From Lysinibacillus sp. FJAT-14745 (lineage in GTDB: Bacteria > Bacillota > Bacilli > Bacillales_A > Planococcaceae): a stretch of DNA of 64,000 bases. Location: assembly GCF_001275675.1 (NCBI RefSeq), contig NZ_LITM01000006.1, positions 78,370 through 142,369 of the forward strand, read 5' to 3'. Every line of letters begins with the position of its first letter. Position 1 is the first letter of the stretch. The notes beneath the pieces were generated by a model. That model was given only the letters and a program-made list of their open reading frames with translations. It did no database searches and was not told the origin of the DNA. The position numbers and the translations under genes are program-made. Shown piece after piece: positions 54,464-62,577 of the stretch.

Positions 54464-55560
54464 TGGACAAAAACAATGGAATGCCTGAAAGTGCGCTATT
54501 TGTTATGGACGGAGTAGAGGCAACTCACGACGGAATGCAATATGGTACACCGAAAAAATTCCGAAAGAAAAAAGCAGACAATGTAAACATACAGGAGCTT
54601 GCACGAGAAGTACGTGCAAGCTCTCGTACACACTTGTCAAAAGCTATTACACTCATTGAAAGTTCAAATGCGACACATAAAGTGCAAGCACAAGAACTCT
54701 TACAGGAGCTGCTACCACATACGGGAAACAGTGTTCGTATTGGGATCACAGGTGTTCCAGGTGCGGGAAAAAGTTCGTTCATTGAGGCTTTCGGAACGAT
54801 GCTTTGTGAGATGGGGAAAAAAGTGGCAGTCCTTGCGATTGATCCAAGCTCTTCTTTATCGGGAGGAAGTATATTAGGCGATAAAACCCGAATGGAGGAG
54901 CTCGTGAAAAAGCCTAATGCATTTGTTCGTCCCTCTCCATCAGCTGGTACCCTAGGGGGTGTTCATAAAAAGACACGTGAGACGATGCTTATTTGTGAAG
55001 CGGCTGGCTATGATGTCATTTTAATAGAAACAGTCGGTGTTGGACAAAGTGAAACGTATGTCCGGGGTATGGTTGATTTCTTCTTGCTGTTAGTTTTAAC
55101 AGGTGCCGGAGATGAGCTACAAGGCATGAAAAAGGGCATTATGGAGTTAGCAGATGCCATTGTTGTTCATAAGGCTGATGGTGATAATGTCCGTCTTGCT
55201 AAAAAAACAGTATCTGAGTACAAGCAAATTTTACATTTCTTACAGCCTGCAACTCCGGGTTGGATGTCCACAGCAATGCCGGTAAGCTCGTGGGAAAAAC
55301 GTGGTCTCGACAAAGTCTGGAGTACGATAGGGGAGTTCAGACAAATCGTTGAGGCCAATAATTACTGGTCAATTAGACGCCAAAATCAGACGAGAGATTG
55401 GTTCCAATCGATGATTACCGACCATTTAATCGATATGTTTTATGGTAATCCAGAACGTAAAGCACAGGTGCAACTTTTAGAACGTCAAATTTTAAATGGA
55501 CAGTTGACAGTCACACAAGGTGTAGATCGTTTATTTAGCGATGAACAATCACAGAAATAA
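54463..55560 (+). CDS. meaB: MeaB/ArgK-type GTPase, chaperone of methylmalonyl-CoA mutase
   Basis: A 365-residue G3E-family GTPase that gates cobalamin loading and protects the mutase from inactivation. Motifs: Walker A GITGVPGAGKSSF near 92-104, LAIDPSSSLSGGSILGDKTRM near 125-145, the base-II region RPSPSAGTLGGVH near 160, ETVGVGQSE (Walker B region) near 193 and NKAD-like VHKADGDN near 240. The C-terminal helices mediate dimerisation. It overlaps mutB by one base, consistent with the shared function. Confidence 0.95.
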   Translation: MDKNNGMPESALFVMDGVEATHDGMQYGTPKKFRKKKADNVNIQELAREVRASSRTHLSKAITLIESSNATHKVQAQELLQELLPHTGNSVRIGITGVPGAGKSSFIEAFGTMLCEMGKKVAVLAIDPSSSLSGGSILGDKTRMEELVKKPNAFVRPSPSAGTLGGVHKKTRETMLICEAAGYDVILIETVGVGQSETYVRGMVDFFLLLVLTGAGDELQGMKKGIMELADAIVVHKADGDNVRLAKKTVSEYKQILHFLQPATPGWMSTAMPVSSWEKRGLDKVWSTIGEFRQIVEANNYWSIRRQNQTRDWFQSMITDHLIDMFYGNPERKAQVQLLERQILNGQLTVTQGVDRLFSDEQSQK

Positions 55561-55653
55561 TATGATCCTTAATATGAGCAACTAGGTGCACAAATTCGTC
55601 ACTAACTGCTATGATAGGAGATGTATGAGCGTTGAATATCTAAAGCTAGTAAG

Positions 55654-55728
55654 TTAACTTCTTTCAGCTGAAAGAAGTTAAAGCCTTCGGATGCAATTAT
55701 GCTGCGGCATAATTAAGGATGACGCGAA
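55654..55728. repeat. Interspersed hairpin repeat family B, copy 3
   Basis: Bases 55654-55681 are a perfect 28-bp palindrome (half-site TTAACTTCTTTCAG). AGCCTTCGG follows, then AATTATGC-tgcg-GCATAATT. The same modules appear at 43562-43861, with a large insertion, and in part at 39255-39310. It lies between meaB and brxB. Confidence 0.82.
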
Positions 55729-55749
55729 CTTGAAAGGAGCTATCGCTAT

Positions 55750-56190
55750 ATGAACATGGATTACGATTTATTTATGCAAGAAATTTTAAAAACAGCACGT
55801 GCAGAAATTGAGGGTGCTGGTTATGAGCAGCTTCGCACACCAGAAGCTGTTGAAGAGGCGTTTGCTCGTCCAGGTACAACATTAGTCATGGTAAACTCAG
55901 TATGTGGCTGTGCAGGCGGTATCGCACGTCCAGCAGCAGCACAATGCGTACATTACGATAAACGTCCAGACCATCTTGTAACAGTATTTGCTGGTCAAGA
56001 CAAAGAAGCAACTGCAGCTGCTCGATATCACTTCGGTGAAGATCATTTACCATCCTCCCCATCATTTGTGTTATTAAAGGATGGCCAAGTAGTAGCAGAA
56101 GTTGGACGCTATGAAATTGAGGGGCATGACCCAATGTCAGTAGTAACAAACCTACAAGCAAACTTTGAGGAATACTGCGACGAACTTTAA
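55750..56190 (+). CDS. brxB: Bacilliredoxin BrxB (YqiW)
   Basis: This 146-residue DUF1094-family thioredoxin-fold protein removes bacillithiol from mixed disulfides on proteins. The active motif is NSVCGCAGGIARPA (CGC at about 52-54). The C-terminal SPSFVLLKDGQVVAEVGRYEIEGHDP segment is typical. ATG 55750 has AAAGGAGC 10 bases upstream; the internal ATG at 55756 is an alternative. In B. subtilis yqiW also lies just after the bkd locus, so this is conserved synteny. Confidence 0.95.
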   Translation: MNMDYDLFMQEILKTARAEIEGAGYEQLRTPEAVEEAFARPGTTLVMVNSVCGCAGGIARPAAAQCVHYDKRPDHLVTVFAGQDKEATAAARYHFGEDHLPSSPSFVLLKDGQVVAEVGRYEIEGHDPMSVVTNLQANFEEYCDEL

Positions 56191-56216
56191 TTTTATGAGT
56201 TAAAAGAGGAGCTATT

Positions 56217-56257
56217 AGTAAGCCCCGCAGCTACAAAAACATCTGCGGAGGCTTACT
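56217..56257 (+). terminator. Imperfect long stem after brxB
   Basis: AGTAAGCCCCGCAG and CTGCGGAGGCTTACT pair with a bulge around a 12-base loop. No T-run follows. It may stop transcription or belong to the local repeat families. The rest of 56258-56527 shows no gene. Confidence 0.5.
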
Positions 56258-56527
56258 GCTTAGCCATGATAGTTGATCCCCGATTAGCATGACTCCATAG
56301 ATAACCTTCTTTTATATTCAATATATTAGTCAATTGACATTCGGAATATTTGTAATATTGGCTAAATGATTCACCTATAGTTTGAAATGAATAAAATTAA
56401 CAGGTGTGTTGATTAGAAATATTGGGCATTATTGTGGTGAAACCCATTATTTTTCTAAAACTATATAGTGCGGCTCATCACCAAAAGTTGTGGGTGACAT
56501 TTGTAAAAACCTATTCAATGAATATTA

Positions 56528-56619
56528 GTTGATTGGAGTGGAGGCTGGGCGACTCCTTGGGGAAAAGCAAAAGAGGAACGAAGGCTCATCGGACGCCCCT
56601 AGCCGGAACGAAAATCAAC
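56528..56619 (+). repeat. Interspersed repeat family A, copy 3 (shortest complete)
   Basis: The 92-bp copy is bounded by GTTGATT and AATCAAC; the interior keeps GGAGTGGAGGCTGGGCGACT, CTCCTTGGGG, GGCTCATCGGACGCCCCTAG and CCGGAACG, but lacks the central GCTTTGC blocks of copy 2. GGGTGACATTT upstream is shared with copy 2. Confidence 0.92.
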
Positions 56620-56712
56620 CCCACGTTATGGTGATGTGCCTATGTTTGTAGTGATATATAGCCTTCAACACATTTGTAAAATTAGAGTACTGAAAGATAG
56701 GAGGCAGTCGAC

Positions 56713-57690
56713 TTGAAGAAGTTTTCAATCGGCTATCGTACATTAAAAACGGCATTTGGTACAGCAATCGCTATTGCCATTGCCCAATACTTTGAATTAG
56801 CTTCTTATGCATCTGCTGGTATTCTAACAATATTATGTGTACAGCCAACGAAGAAAAAATCTCTTCATGCGGCTTATACACGATTCGTCGCAAGTATTAT
56901 CGGTATGCTTTATGCATTTTTGAGCTTTGAGCTATTTTCCTATCATCCGCTTACATTAGCAGGTATGCTGATCGTTTTTATACCAACAATTGTGTCATTA
57001 AAAGTAGCGGATGGCTTTGTCTCTAGTGCAGTTATTATCATGCATATTTATGCGGCTAAAAGCTTTTCATGGGCACTTGTTTCTAATGAATTCGCATTAA
57101 TGGCAATTGGGTATGGTACGGGAATAGCTATAAATATGTATATGCCAGACATTCAAAAGGAATTAAATTACTATCGAGTTAAAATTGAGGAACTTTACAG
57201 TAAGATTTTTTTAGAAATTGCCAACTATTTAAGAGAAGGCGATACATTGTGGGATGGGCAGGAAATTATTGACGCGATACAAGCATTGAATAGTGCGAAA
57301 TCCCTAGCGTTTAAAGATGTTGAAAATCATTTTACGAGACGTGAAAATGACTACTACGTGTATTTTGATATGCGTGAACAGCAGCTAGAAATTATCGATA
57401 GGGTTCTTCCGAAAATAACGGCACTTCCTGTTATAGTACAAGAGGCGGTTATCGTTGCTGACTTTTTACAAGACCTCGGTGAGCATGTTCATTCAGGAAA
57501 TACGGCTAGTCATTTTAGAGAGAAATTAGAGCAAGTAAAGCGAGATTTCGCTCAATTACCTTTACCGAAAAATCATGAGCAATTTCTAGCGCAAGCGGCA
57601 CTCTATCAATTTATAGAGGAAATGGATCGATATTTAGAAATTAAGCAGTCTTTCAAGGGGTTGAAGGTAAAGAAAGAGCGCCCGCAGTAA
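56713..57690 (+). CDS. Aromatic acid exporter-like membrane protein (YqjA/ArAE family)
   Basis: A 325-residue protein with a hydrophobic N-terminal half (about 1-150: AFGTAIAIAIAQYFEL, AGILTILCVQP, FVASIIGMLYAFLSFELF and others, some five helices) and a soluble helical C-terminal half typical of the ArAE_1 family (DUF939-like). In B. subtilis yqjA occupies the same place, before yqjC-yqjD. Actual substrates in the family are poorly known. The TTG start at 56713 has AGGAGGC upstream. A hairpin at the stop codon ends the unit. Confidence 0.85.
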   Translation: MKKFSIGYRTLKTAFGTAIAIAIAQYFELASYASAGILTILCVQPTKKKSLHAAYTRFVASIIGMLYAFLSFELFSYHPLTLAGMLIVFIPTIVSLKVADGFVSSAVIIMHIYAAKSFSWALVSNEFALMAIGYGTGIAINMYMPDIQKELNYYRVKIEELYSKIFLEIANYLREGDTLWDGQEIIDAIQALNSAKSLAFKDVENHFTRRENDYYVYFDMREQQLEIIDRVLPKITALPVIVQEAVIVADFLQDLGEHVHSGNTASHFREKLEQVKRDFAQLPLPKNHEQFLAQAALYQFIEEMDRYLEIKQSFKGLKVKKERPQ

Positions 57691-57699
57691 TGCGGACGC
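57678..57699. terminator. Hairpin at the yqjA-like stop codon
   Basis: GCGCCCGCA and TGCGGACGC pair with one mismatch around a GTAA loop spanning the stop codon; CTAGCTTTTC follows. It lies between converging genes. Confidence 0.6.
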
Positions 57700-57710
57700 C
57701 TAGCTTTTCA

Positions 57711-57806
57711 TTATACTAGCATTGATAAGCCGAATGCTAGAGATGAGATTACCATGATTGCGATCATCGTATAAACAACGATTTTCTGAAATTTTTTATT
57801 ACTCAT
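57711..57806 (-). CDS. Prli42-like membrane miniprotein (31 aa, DUF4044-type)
   Basis: The minus strand encodes MSNKKFQKIVVYTMIAIMVI plus eleven further residues (SSLAFGLSMLV) and TAA. AAGGAG lies 10 bases before ATG 57806, a strong start. The layout, a polar MxNKK N-terminus, a single membrane helix and a C-terminal SMLV, fits the Prli42 family of Firmicutes miniproteins, which anchor the stressosome to the membrane in Listeria. The family assignment is from memory of its consensus, and orthology is inferred. It is too short for most gene callers. Confidence 0.75.
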   Translation of the reverse strand: MSNKKFQKIVVYTMIAIMVISSLAFGLSMLV

Positions 57807-57931
57807 ATGCTCGTTCGCTCCTTCTTTTCTTATAAATAGTTTAGCAAATCTGAAAAATTTCTCAAGTAGTAGAGTTTTGACGAAAAAATCTGTAAAATAG
57901 AATATGTACCATAACAGAAGGAGATGTCACC

Positions 57932-58345
57932 ATGGAGAGAGTAGATCATATTGGGATTGCAGTGCGCGATCTTGATGAACGCATTACATATTATACAGCA
58001 ACTTTAGGCTTAAAGTTGCTGAAAGTGGAAGAAGTAGAATCTCAACAGGTTCGTGTTGCATTCATTGATGCGGGTAATGTAAAAATTGAGTTATTAGAAC
58101 CGATGAGTGAAAAAAGTACTATTCACGGATACATCGAAAAACGTGGAGAAGGTATTCACCATGTAGCTTTCGGTGTAACAGGTATTCGTGAGCGTATGGC
58201 AGAGCTTCGTGAAAAAGGCGTACGTCTTTTATCCGAAGAGCCAGGACCAGGTGCTGGTGGTGCAGAGGTTGCTTTCATGCACCCGAAATCATCTTTCGGT
58301 GTGTTATATGAATTATGCGATAAAAGTGGAAAAGGGGATAAGTGA
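57932..58345 (+). CDS. mce: Methylmalonyl-CoA epimerase
   Basis: A 137-residue vicinal oxygen chelate protein interconverting (2S)- and (2R)-methylmalonyl-CoA, linking the carboxylase product to the mutase substrate. Traits: DHIGIAVRDLDE with metal-ligand His6 at the N-terminus, IHHVAFGV near 75 with a further His ligand, and the C-terminal SSFGVLYELC with the Glu ligand. In B. subtilis the counterpart is yqjC. AGAAGGAGATG precedes ATG 57932. Its stop lies 5 bases before the preferred carboxyltransferase start, so the two are coupled. Confidence 0.95.
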   Translation: MERVDHIGIAVRDLDERITYYTATLGLKLLKVEEVESQQVRVAFIDAGNVKIELLEPMSEKSTIHGYIEKRGEGIHHVAFGVTGIRERMAELREKGVRLLSEEPGPGAGGAEVAFMHPKSSFGVLYELCDKSGKGDK

Positions 58346-58350
58346 TCAGT

Positions 58351-59898
58351 ATGGATATGTTCGACAAAATTAATGACTTGTATGACCGTAAGACAGTAAT
58401 TGAACTTGGTGGCGGCTATGAGCGCATCGAGAAGCAACATGATAAAGGCAAATTAACTGCTCGTGAGCGTATTGAATTATTACTAGACGAAGGTACATTT
58501 TTCGAGATCAACCCATTCATTACACACCGTACAGTAGACTTCGGCATGGACAAGATGGAAGGTCCTGGTGATGGTGTAGTAACTGGTTTCGGTAAAATTA
58601 ACGGACGATCAGTATACTTATTCTCTCAAGATTTCACAGTATTTGGTGGAGCACTTGGTGAAATGCACGCAAAAAAAATGGCAACAGTGATGGATCTAGC
58701 TGCAAAAAATGGTACACCATTTATCGGTATTAATGATTCTGGTGGTGCTCGTATTCAAGAGGGTGTACTTTCACTTGATGGTTATGGCCATATTTTCTAT
58801 CGTAATGCAATCTACTCCGGGGTAATTCCGCAAATCTCAGTGATCATGGGACCATGTGCTGGTGGGGCGGTATATTCTCCAGCAATTACAGACTTTATTT
58901 TAATGGTTGATAAAACATCTCAAATGTTTATTACAGGACCTAAAGTTATCGAAACGGTAACAGGTGAAAAAATCTCTGCTGAAGATTTAGGTGGTTCTAA
59001 AGTAAACAATGCTGTAAGTGGTAACGCACACTTCCGCGCACCATCTGAAGAAGAAGCAATCGATCAAATTAAGAAGCTATTAAGCTACTTACCACAAAAT
59101 AATAAAGAAAAAGCTCCGCGCCAGGCACGTCCAGAGGGCGATGACTATCGTCCAGAAATCGTGGATGCTATACCAATTGAAACAACTCGTCCTTATGATG
59201 TACGTAGAGTTGTCGAGCAAATAGTGGACGAAGGCTCATTTATGGAAGTTCACTCAGAATTTGCGAAAAACGTAGTAGTTGGTTTTGCGCGTATTGCTGG
59301 TGAATCAGTTGGTCTTGTATGTAACCAACCTAAAGTATTAGCTGGTGGGTTAGATATTGATTCTTCAGACAAGGCTGCTCGTTTCATTCGTACTTGTGAT
59401 GCTTACAATATACCAATCATCACATTTGAAGACGTTTCTGGTTTCTTCCCAGGTGTTAAACAAGAGCATGGTGGTATCATCCGTCACGGAGCGAAAATCC
59501 TTTATGCATACTCAGAAGCAACTGTACCAAAAATTACAGTGATTCTACGAAAAGCATACGGTGGTGCATACGTTGCCCTTAACTCTAAATCAATTGGGGC
59601 GGACTTAGTATTTGCTTGGCCTAACGCAGAAATTGCTGTTATGGGTGCGGCAGGTGCAGCGAACATTATCTTCGCACGCGAAATTGCAAAATCAGAAGAT
59701 CCAGAAGCAACACGTGCTGCAAAAATTGAAGAATATAAAGAAAAATTCGCAAACCCATACGTTGCGGCATCTCGCGGTATGGTAGACGATGTTATCGATC
59801 CACGTGATACACGTATTAAGCTAATTCAAGGGCTAGATATGTTATCAAACAAACACGAAACACGTCCAGAGAAAAAGCACGGAAATATTCCTCTATAA
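58351..59898 (+). CDS. Acyl-CoA carboxylase carboxyltransferase subunit (propionyl-CoA type, YqjD)
   Basis: A 515-residue crotonase-fold carboxyltransferase acting on propionyl-CoA/methylmalonyl-CoA with a biotin carrier. N- and C-terminal carboxyltransferase halves are both present; oxyanion glycines appear in INDSGGARIQEGV near 130, GPCAGGAVYSPA near 170, GFFPGVKQEHGGIIRHGAK near 370 and AYGGAYVALNSKSIGADL near 410. No biotin carboxylase or biotin carrier is encoded beside it, so it must use partners from elsewhere or work as a decarboxylase subunit. I chose ATG 58351 (MDMFDKIN); GTG 58342 is an alternative overlapping mce. Confidence 0.93.
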   Translation: MDMFDKINDLYDRKTVIELGGGYERIEKQHDKGKLTARERIELLLDEGTFFEINPFITHRTVDFGMDKMEGPGDGVVTGFGKINGRSVYLFSQDFTVFGGALGEMHAKKMATVMDLAAKNGTPFIGINDSGGARIQEGVLSLDGYGHIFYRNAIYSGVIPQISVIMGPCAGGAVYSPAITDFILMVDKTSQMFITGPKVIETVTGEKISAEDLGGSKVNNAVSGNAHFRAPSEEEAIDQIKKLLSYLPQNNKEKAPRQARPEGDDYRPEIVDAIPIETTRPYDVRRVVEQIVDEGSFMEVHSEFAKNVVVGFARIAGESVGLVCNQPKVLAGGLDIDSSDKAARFIRTCDAYNIPIITFEDVSGFFPGVKQEHGGIIRHGAKILYAYSEATVPKITVILRKAYGGAYVALNSKSIGADLVFAWPNAEIAVMGAAGAANIIFAREIAKSEDPEATRAAKIEEYKEKFANPYVAASRGMVDDVIDPRDTRIKLIQGLDMLSNKHETRPEKKHGNIPL

Positions 59899-59907
59899 GA
59901 ATTGTAC

Positions 59908-59947
59908 AAGTCTAGTATCCTTTGGGATTACTAGGCTTTTCTTTTTG
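59908..59947 (+). terminator. Terminator after carboxyltransferase gene
   Basis: AAGTCTAGTA..CC pairs with GG..TTACTAGGCTT, followed by TTCTTTTTG. Confidence 0.82.
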
Positions 59948-60050
59948 ATTTGTACGAACTTTAGATAATAAAAGATTTTATTAGAGATGATAGATAATTG
60001 AAACAAAACCTCACTTCATCCGTACATATATGTAAGAGGAGTTGAGATGA

Positions 60051-61016
60051 ATGGAATGGAAACAATTACAAAAAGAGCAAGAGATGATTCATGCACAATT
60101 AAGAACTGTTAGTAGGTTAAGTGAACAAAAGATTTTAATCGAAAAGCAAATCGATCGTGCACAACAGGAAACTTACAAACATTCTAAAGCACTCAATCAA
60201 ATTCGTTTGAAACTCGATAAGTTAGAAGGCTTTTCTTTTATGAATATGATTCGTACGTGGACAGGGCAACAAGATGAGCTACGTGCAGAAAAAATTGATA
60301 AAGCGGCCATTCTTGAATTAAAAATAAATGAAGCAAAGAAGATGGAAGTAGATTTGACAGATGATTTAGGGCAAATAAACACTAAACTTACTCAAATTGA
60401 TGAACAAGAGTTGCAAGAAGTTTTAAGCCAATTAAATGTAAAAAAGAAATGCTATTTACAAATACATGAGCCTGAACAGGCAAAAAGGCTTGAACAATTA
60501 GCGCATGAAGAAATGTTAACGAAACAACTAATGACAGAGATAGGGGAAGCAGAAGAGGCTGGTGAAGCAGCACTTACAAAACTTGGACAAGCTGCAGAGT
60601 CCTTACATTCCGCAAATGGTTACTCAGCTTGGGATACGTTCTTTGGTGGGGGACTGATTGCTACACATTTAAAGCATGATGCACTTGATAAGTCCGAAAA
60701 TTATCTTCATAATGCTCAAATTGCGTTACAGCGTTTCCATAATGAACTACTGGATGTACATGAAATGTCAACAAAATCATTACCAGTTGAGACAGATGGA
60801 TTTGTAAAATTTGCGGACTATTTCTTTGATGATATTTTTTCAGCTTGGTCTGTCCATTCTAAAATATCTACCGCAAGAGAGCAGGTTTCTCGTGTACAAG
60901 ATGATGTACATAATACGATTTGGCGTCTACAGGATAAACATAATAAGGTAGATGATTATTTGGAGTCTCTACAAAAAGAAAAAGAAGCGATCTTTCAAAA
61001 CGTAGATATAAAGTAA
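60051..61016 (+). CDS. Cytosolic coiled-coil protein (321 aa), unknown
   Basis: I do not recognise this family. The product has no signal peptide or membrane helix. Residues 1-170 are almost entirely charged helix with heptad patterning (QKEQEMIHAQLRTVSRLSEQ, KAAILELKINEAKKMEVDL), i.e. long coiled coil. A short Gly-rich segment near 205 (AWDTFFGGGLIATHLKHDALD) interrupts it; the end (REQVSRVQDDVHNTIWRLQD) is coiled coil again. AGAGGAG lies before ATG 60051. It is monocistronic, flanked by terminators, and stands between the yqjD- and yqjE-like genes. Confidence 0.85.
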   Translation: MEWKQLQKEQEMIHAQLRTVSRLSEQKILIEKQIDRAQQETYKHSKALNQIRLKLDKLEGFSFMNMIRTWTGQQDELRAEKIDKAAILELKINEAKKMEVDLTDDLGQINTKLTQIDEQELQEVLSQLNVKKKCYLQIHEPEQAKRLEQLAHEEMLTKQLMTEIGEAEEAGEAALTKLGQAAESLHSANGYSAWDTFFGGGLIATHLKHDALDKSENYLHNAQIALQRFHNELLDVHEMSTKSLPVETDGFVKFADYFFDDIFSAWSVHSKISTAREQVSRVQDDVHNTIWRLQDKHNKVDDYLESLQKEKEAIFQNVDIK

Positions 61017-61053
61017 CCTGTGAAAAGAATTTTCTCTTTCACAGGTTTTTTTC
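61015..61053 (+). terminator. Terminator after coiled-coil gene
   Basis: AACCTGTGAAA and TTTCACAGGTT form an 11-bp stem, followed by TTTTTC. Confidence 0.92.
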
Positions 61054-61094
61054 TTCGTTCAGCAATCAATAAGTATTGCTCTGCGGCAAAACGA

Positions 61095-61164
61095 GGGGTT
61101 GATGTCCGTTCCGACTGGAATACAACTATTACGAAACGTTCATTCTGTGTTTCGTAATAGTTCG
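61095..61164 (-). repeat. Truncated family A end (reversed) plus 14-bp hairpin
   Basis: GGGGTTGATGTCCGTTCC (61097 region) is the reverse complement of the 3' end of family A copies, with nothing else of the repeat left. It is followed by AACTATTACGAAAC (61126-61139) and GTTTCGTAATAGTT (61151-61164), perfect 14-bp arms with an 11-base loop. The rest of 61054-61285 shows no gene. Confidence 0.7.
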
Positions 61165-61285
61165 GGGTTTTCTGTTTATATTCTTTGCTAATTTAAAAAT
61201 TTTCCGTCTTTCATAAGGGACAAATTAGTTATGTCCCAGCCTCTTTAATGTTATAAGCGGTTTTCTTTATTCCGCAATCTGGTCG

Positions 61286-61486
61286 TTAGCTGAATAAATT
61301 GGTTATATAATTTCCGTTGAAAAATAAGATTAAGTCTCCAATTGCTCCAATACAAAAAAATATAAAATAATAACTTGCAATTGTCACCTGTTTGTTAAAT
61401 AGTTCCTTGAGTGCTTGAATAAACAACTCGTCAAACTTAAACCAACTTAATATCCAACTAGTAAAAAGAAAACTTATAATCATCAT
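61286..61486 (-). CDS. Small two-helix membrane protein (66 aa), unknown
   Basis: The product starts MMIISFLFTSWILSWF, has a short amphipathic middle (KFDELFIQALKELFNKQ) and a second hydrophobic helix (SYYFIFFCIGAIGDLILFF). AAAGGA lies just before the two consecutive ATG codons. No family recognised. It is on the same strand and about 65 bases downstream of the methyltransferase gene, so the two may be co-transcribed. Small size keeps confidence moderate. Confidence 0.55.
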   Translation of the reverse strand: MMIISFLFTSWILSWFKFDELFIQALKELFNKQVTIASYYFIFFCIGAIGDLILFFNGNYITNLFS

Positions 61487-61553
61487 TTCCTTTTTCTGCC
61501 CCCCCTATTATATGAACCTTTTAGTAAATACATCTTTTTTGTTTATTGATTTC

Positions 61554-62231
61554 TTAAATCTTTTGCACAACAACAGCTTTTGAAAACGGAAATGTATAAA
61601 AAAATTGCTTTATTTCTACGCGATTGGAAACTGAATTCAATATTTGAATGTATTCAGCAGTTTTACTGAAATCAGAAATGACTAATCGACCATTTGGGCT
61701 TAAAACTCGCCACATTTCAAGAATCGCCTTCCTTCTTCCTTCTACACTTTTAATGTTATGGACTACGAAGTTTGAGACAACAACATCGAAACTTCCGTCC
61801 GAAAATGGAAGTTCTCGAGCGTCAGCATCCACGATGTCGATTTCTGCCACACTTTCAGCAACCATATTAGCTTGTAGTTTAGCTTTTCCATTCCCTCCCA
61901 AATCCCATTTTGACCAAACATCAGTGGCTGTCACCTTACAACCCCTTTGAGATGCGGAAATAGCTAAAAGTCCACGACCTGTTCCCACATCAAGAAGTTC
62001 ATCACCTGATTTAGCTTGTGCAAGGCTCAAAATCACCTCTCTGTGTGCGATTTTGATTGCTGTTGAGTATGTAAACATCCATAGGCCCGTCACAAGACAA
62101 ATCAAACCATAGCCCAATACAAACCCATTGACTGAACCAAACACACCCGATAACGTAAATACCAGCCCGATAATAATTAAAAAGGCCACCCAAAATGGAG
62201 CGTCAACCCCATATCGCATGGTAATTTTCAT
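61554..62231 (-). CDS. Membrane-anchored class I SAM-dependent methyltransferase
   Basis: A 225-residue protein. Residues 1-62 hold two hydrophobic helices (FWVAFLIIIGLVFTLSGVFG and GFVLGYGLICLVTGLWMF); the rest is a class I methyltransferase: motif I ELLDVGTGRGLLAISASQRG near 78-97, acidic motif DADARELPF near 135, motif IV FDVVVSNFVVHNI and RVLSPNGRLVISDFS near 182. Substrate unknown; UbiE-like sequences act on lipids or small molecules, and the membrane anchor would suit a hydrophobic acceptor. AAGGAGG precedes ATG 62231. It is outside the Bacillus yqjA-yqjE synteny, so it may be an addition. Confidence 0.88.
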   Translation of the reverse strand: MKITMRYGVDAPFWVAFLIIIGLVFTLSGVFGSVNGFVLGYGLICLVTGLWMFTYSTAIKIAHREVILSLAQAKSGDELLDVGTGRGLLAISASQRGCKVTATDVWSKWDLGGNGKAKLQANMVAESVAEIDIVDADARELPFSDGSFDVVVSNFVVHNIKSVEGRRKAILEMWRVLSPNGRLVISDFSKTAEYIQILNSVSNRVEIKQFFYTFPFSKAVVVQKI

Positions 62232-62577
62232 TTATCTTGACCTCCTTTTCTACCCTGTATACGAAAAGCACTACATAGTGTTTTCAATAAAATGACCCGT
62301 ATGTTGCATACTGATTTTTTATATTTCCATATTATAACGTCAATACCTTTAATGAAATTCTTGTATAAGCCTGTATTGATTGTAGGTAACTGTTCTCCAT
62401 ATTAGTTCAGTGACGATTTCATGCTTCTATAAGTAGTTTATGTTCATTATACATTAGATTTTCTAAAAGTATTGATTTTATTAGTTTTTAATCGCATATT
62501 GGAGAGTCTGAACATATGTCCTTTTGAAGTGCTTTTTTCATTTTAAGGAATGAAAAAAATTAAAGGAGTGCAACAAA
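62232..62577. other. Intergenic region, no supported gene
   Basis: A+T-rich sequence between diverging genes. I see no reading frame or strong hairpin. Promoters for the minus-strand methyltransferase and the plus-strand small frame should lie here, but no clear -35/-10 pair stands out. Confidence 0.5.
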
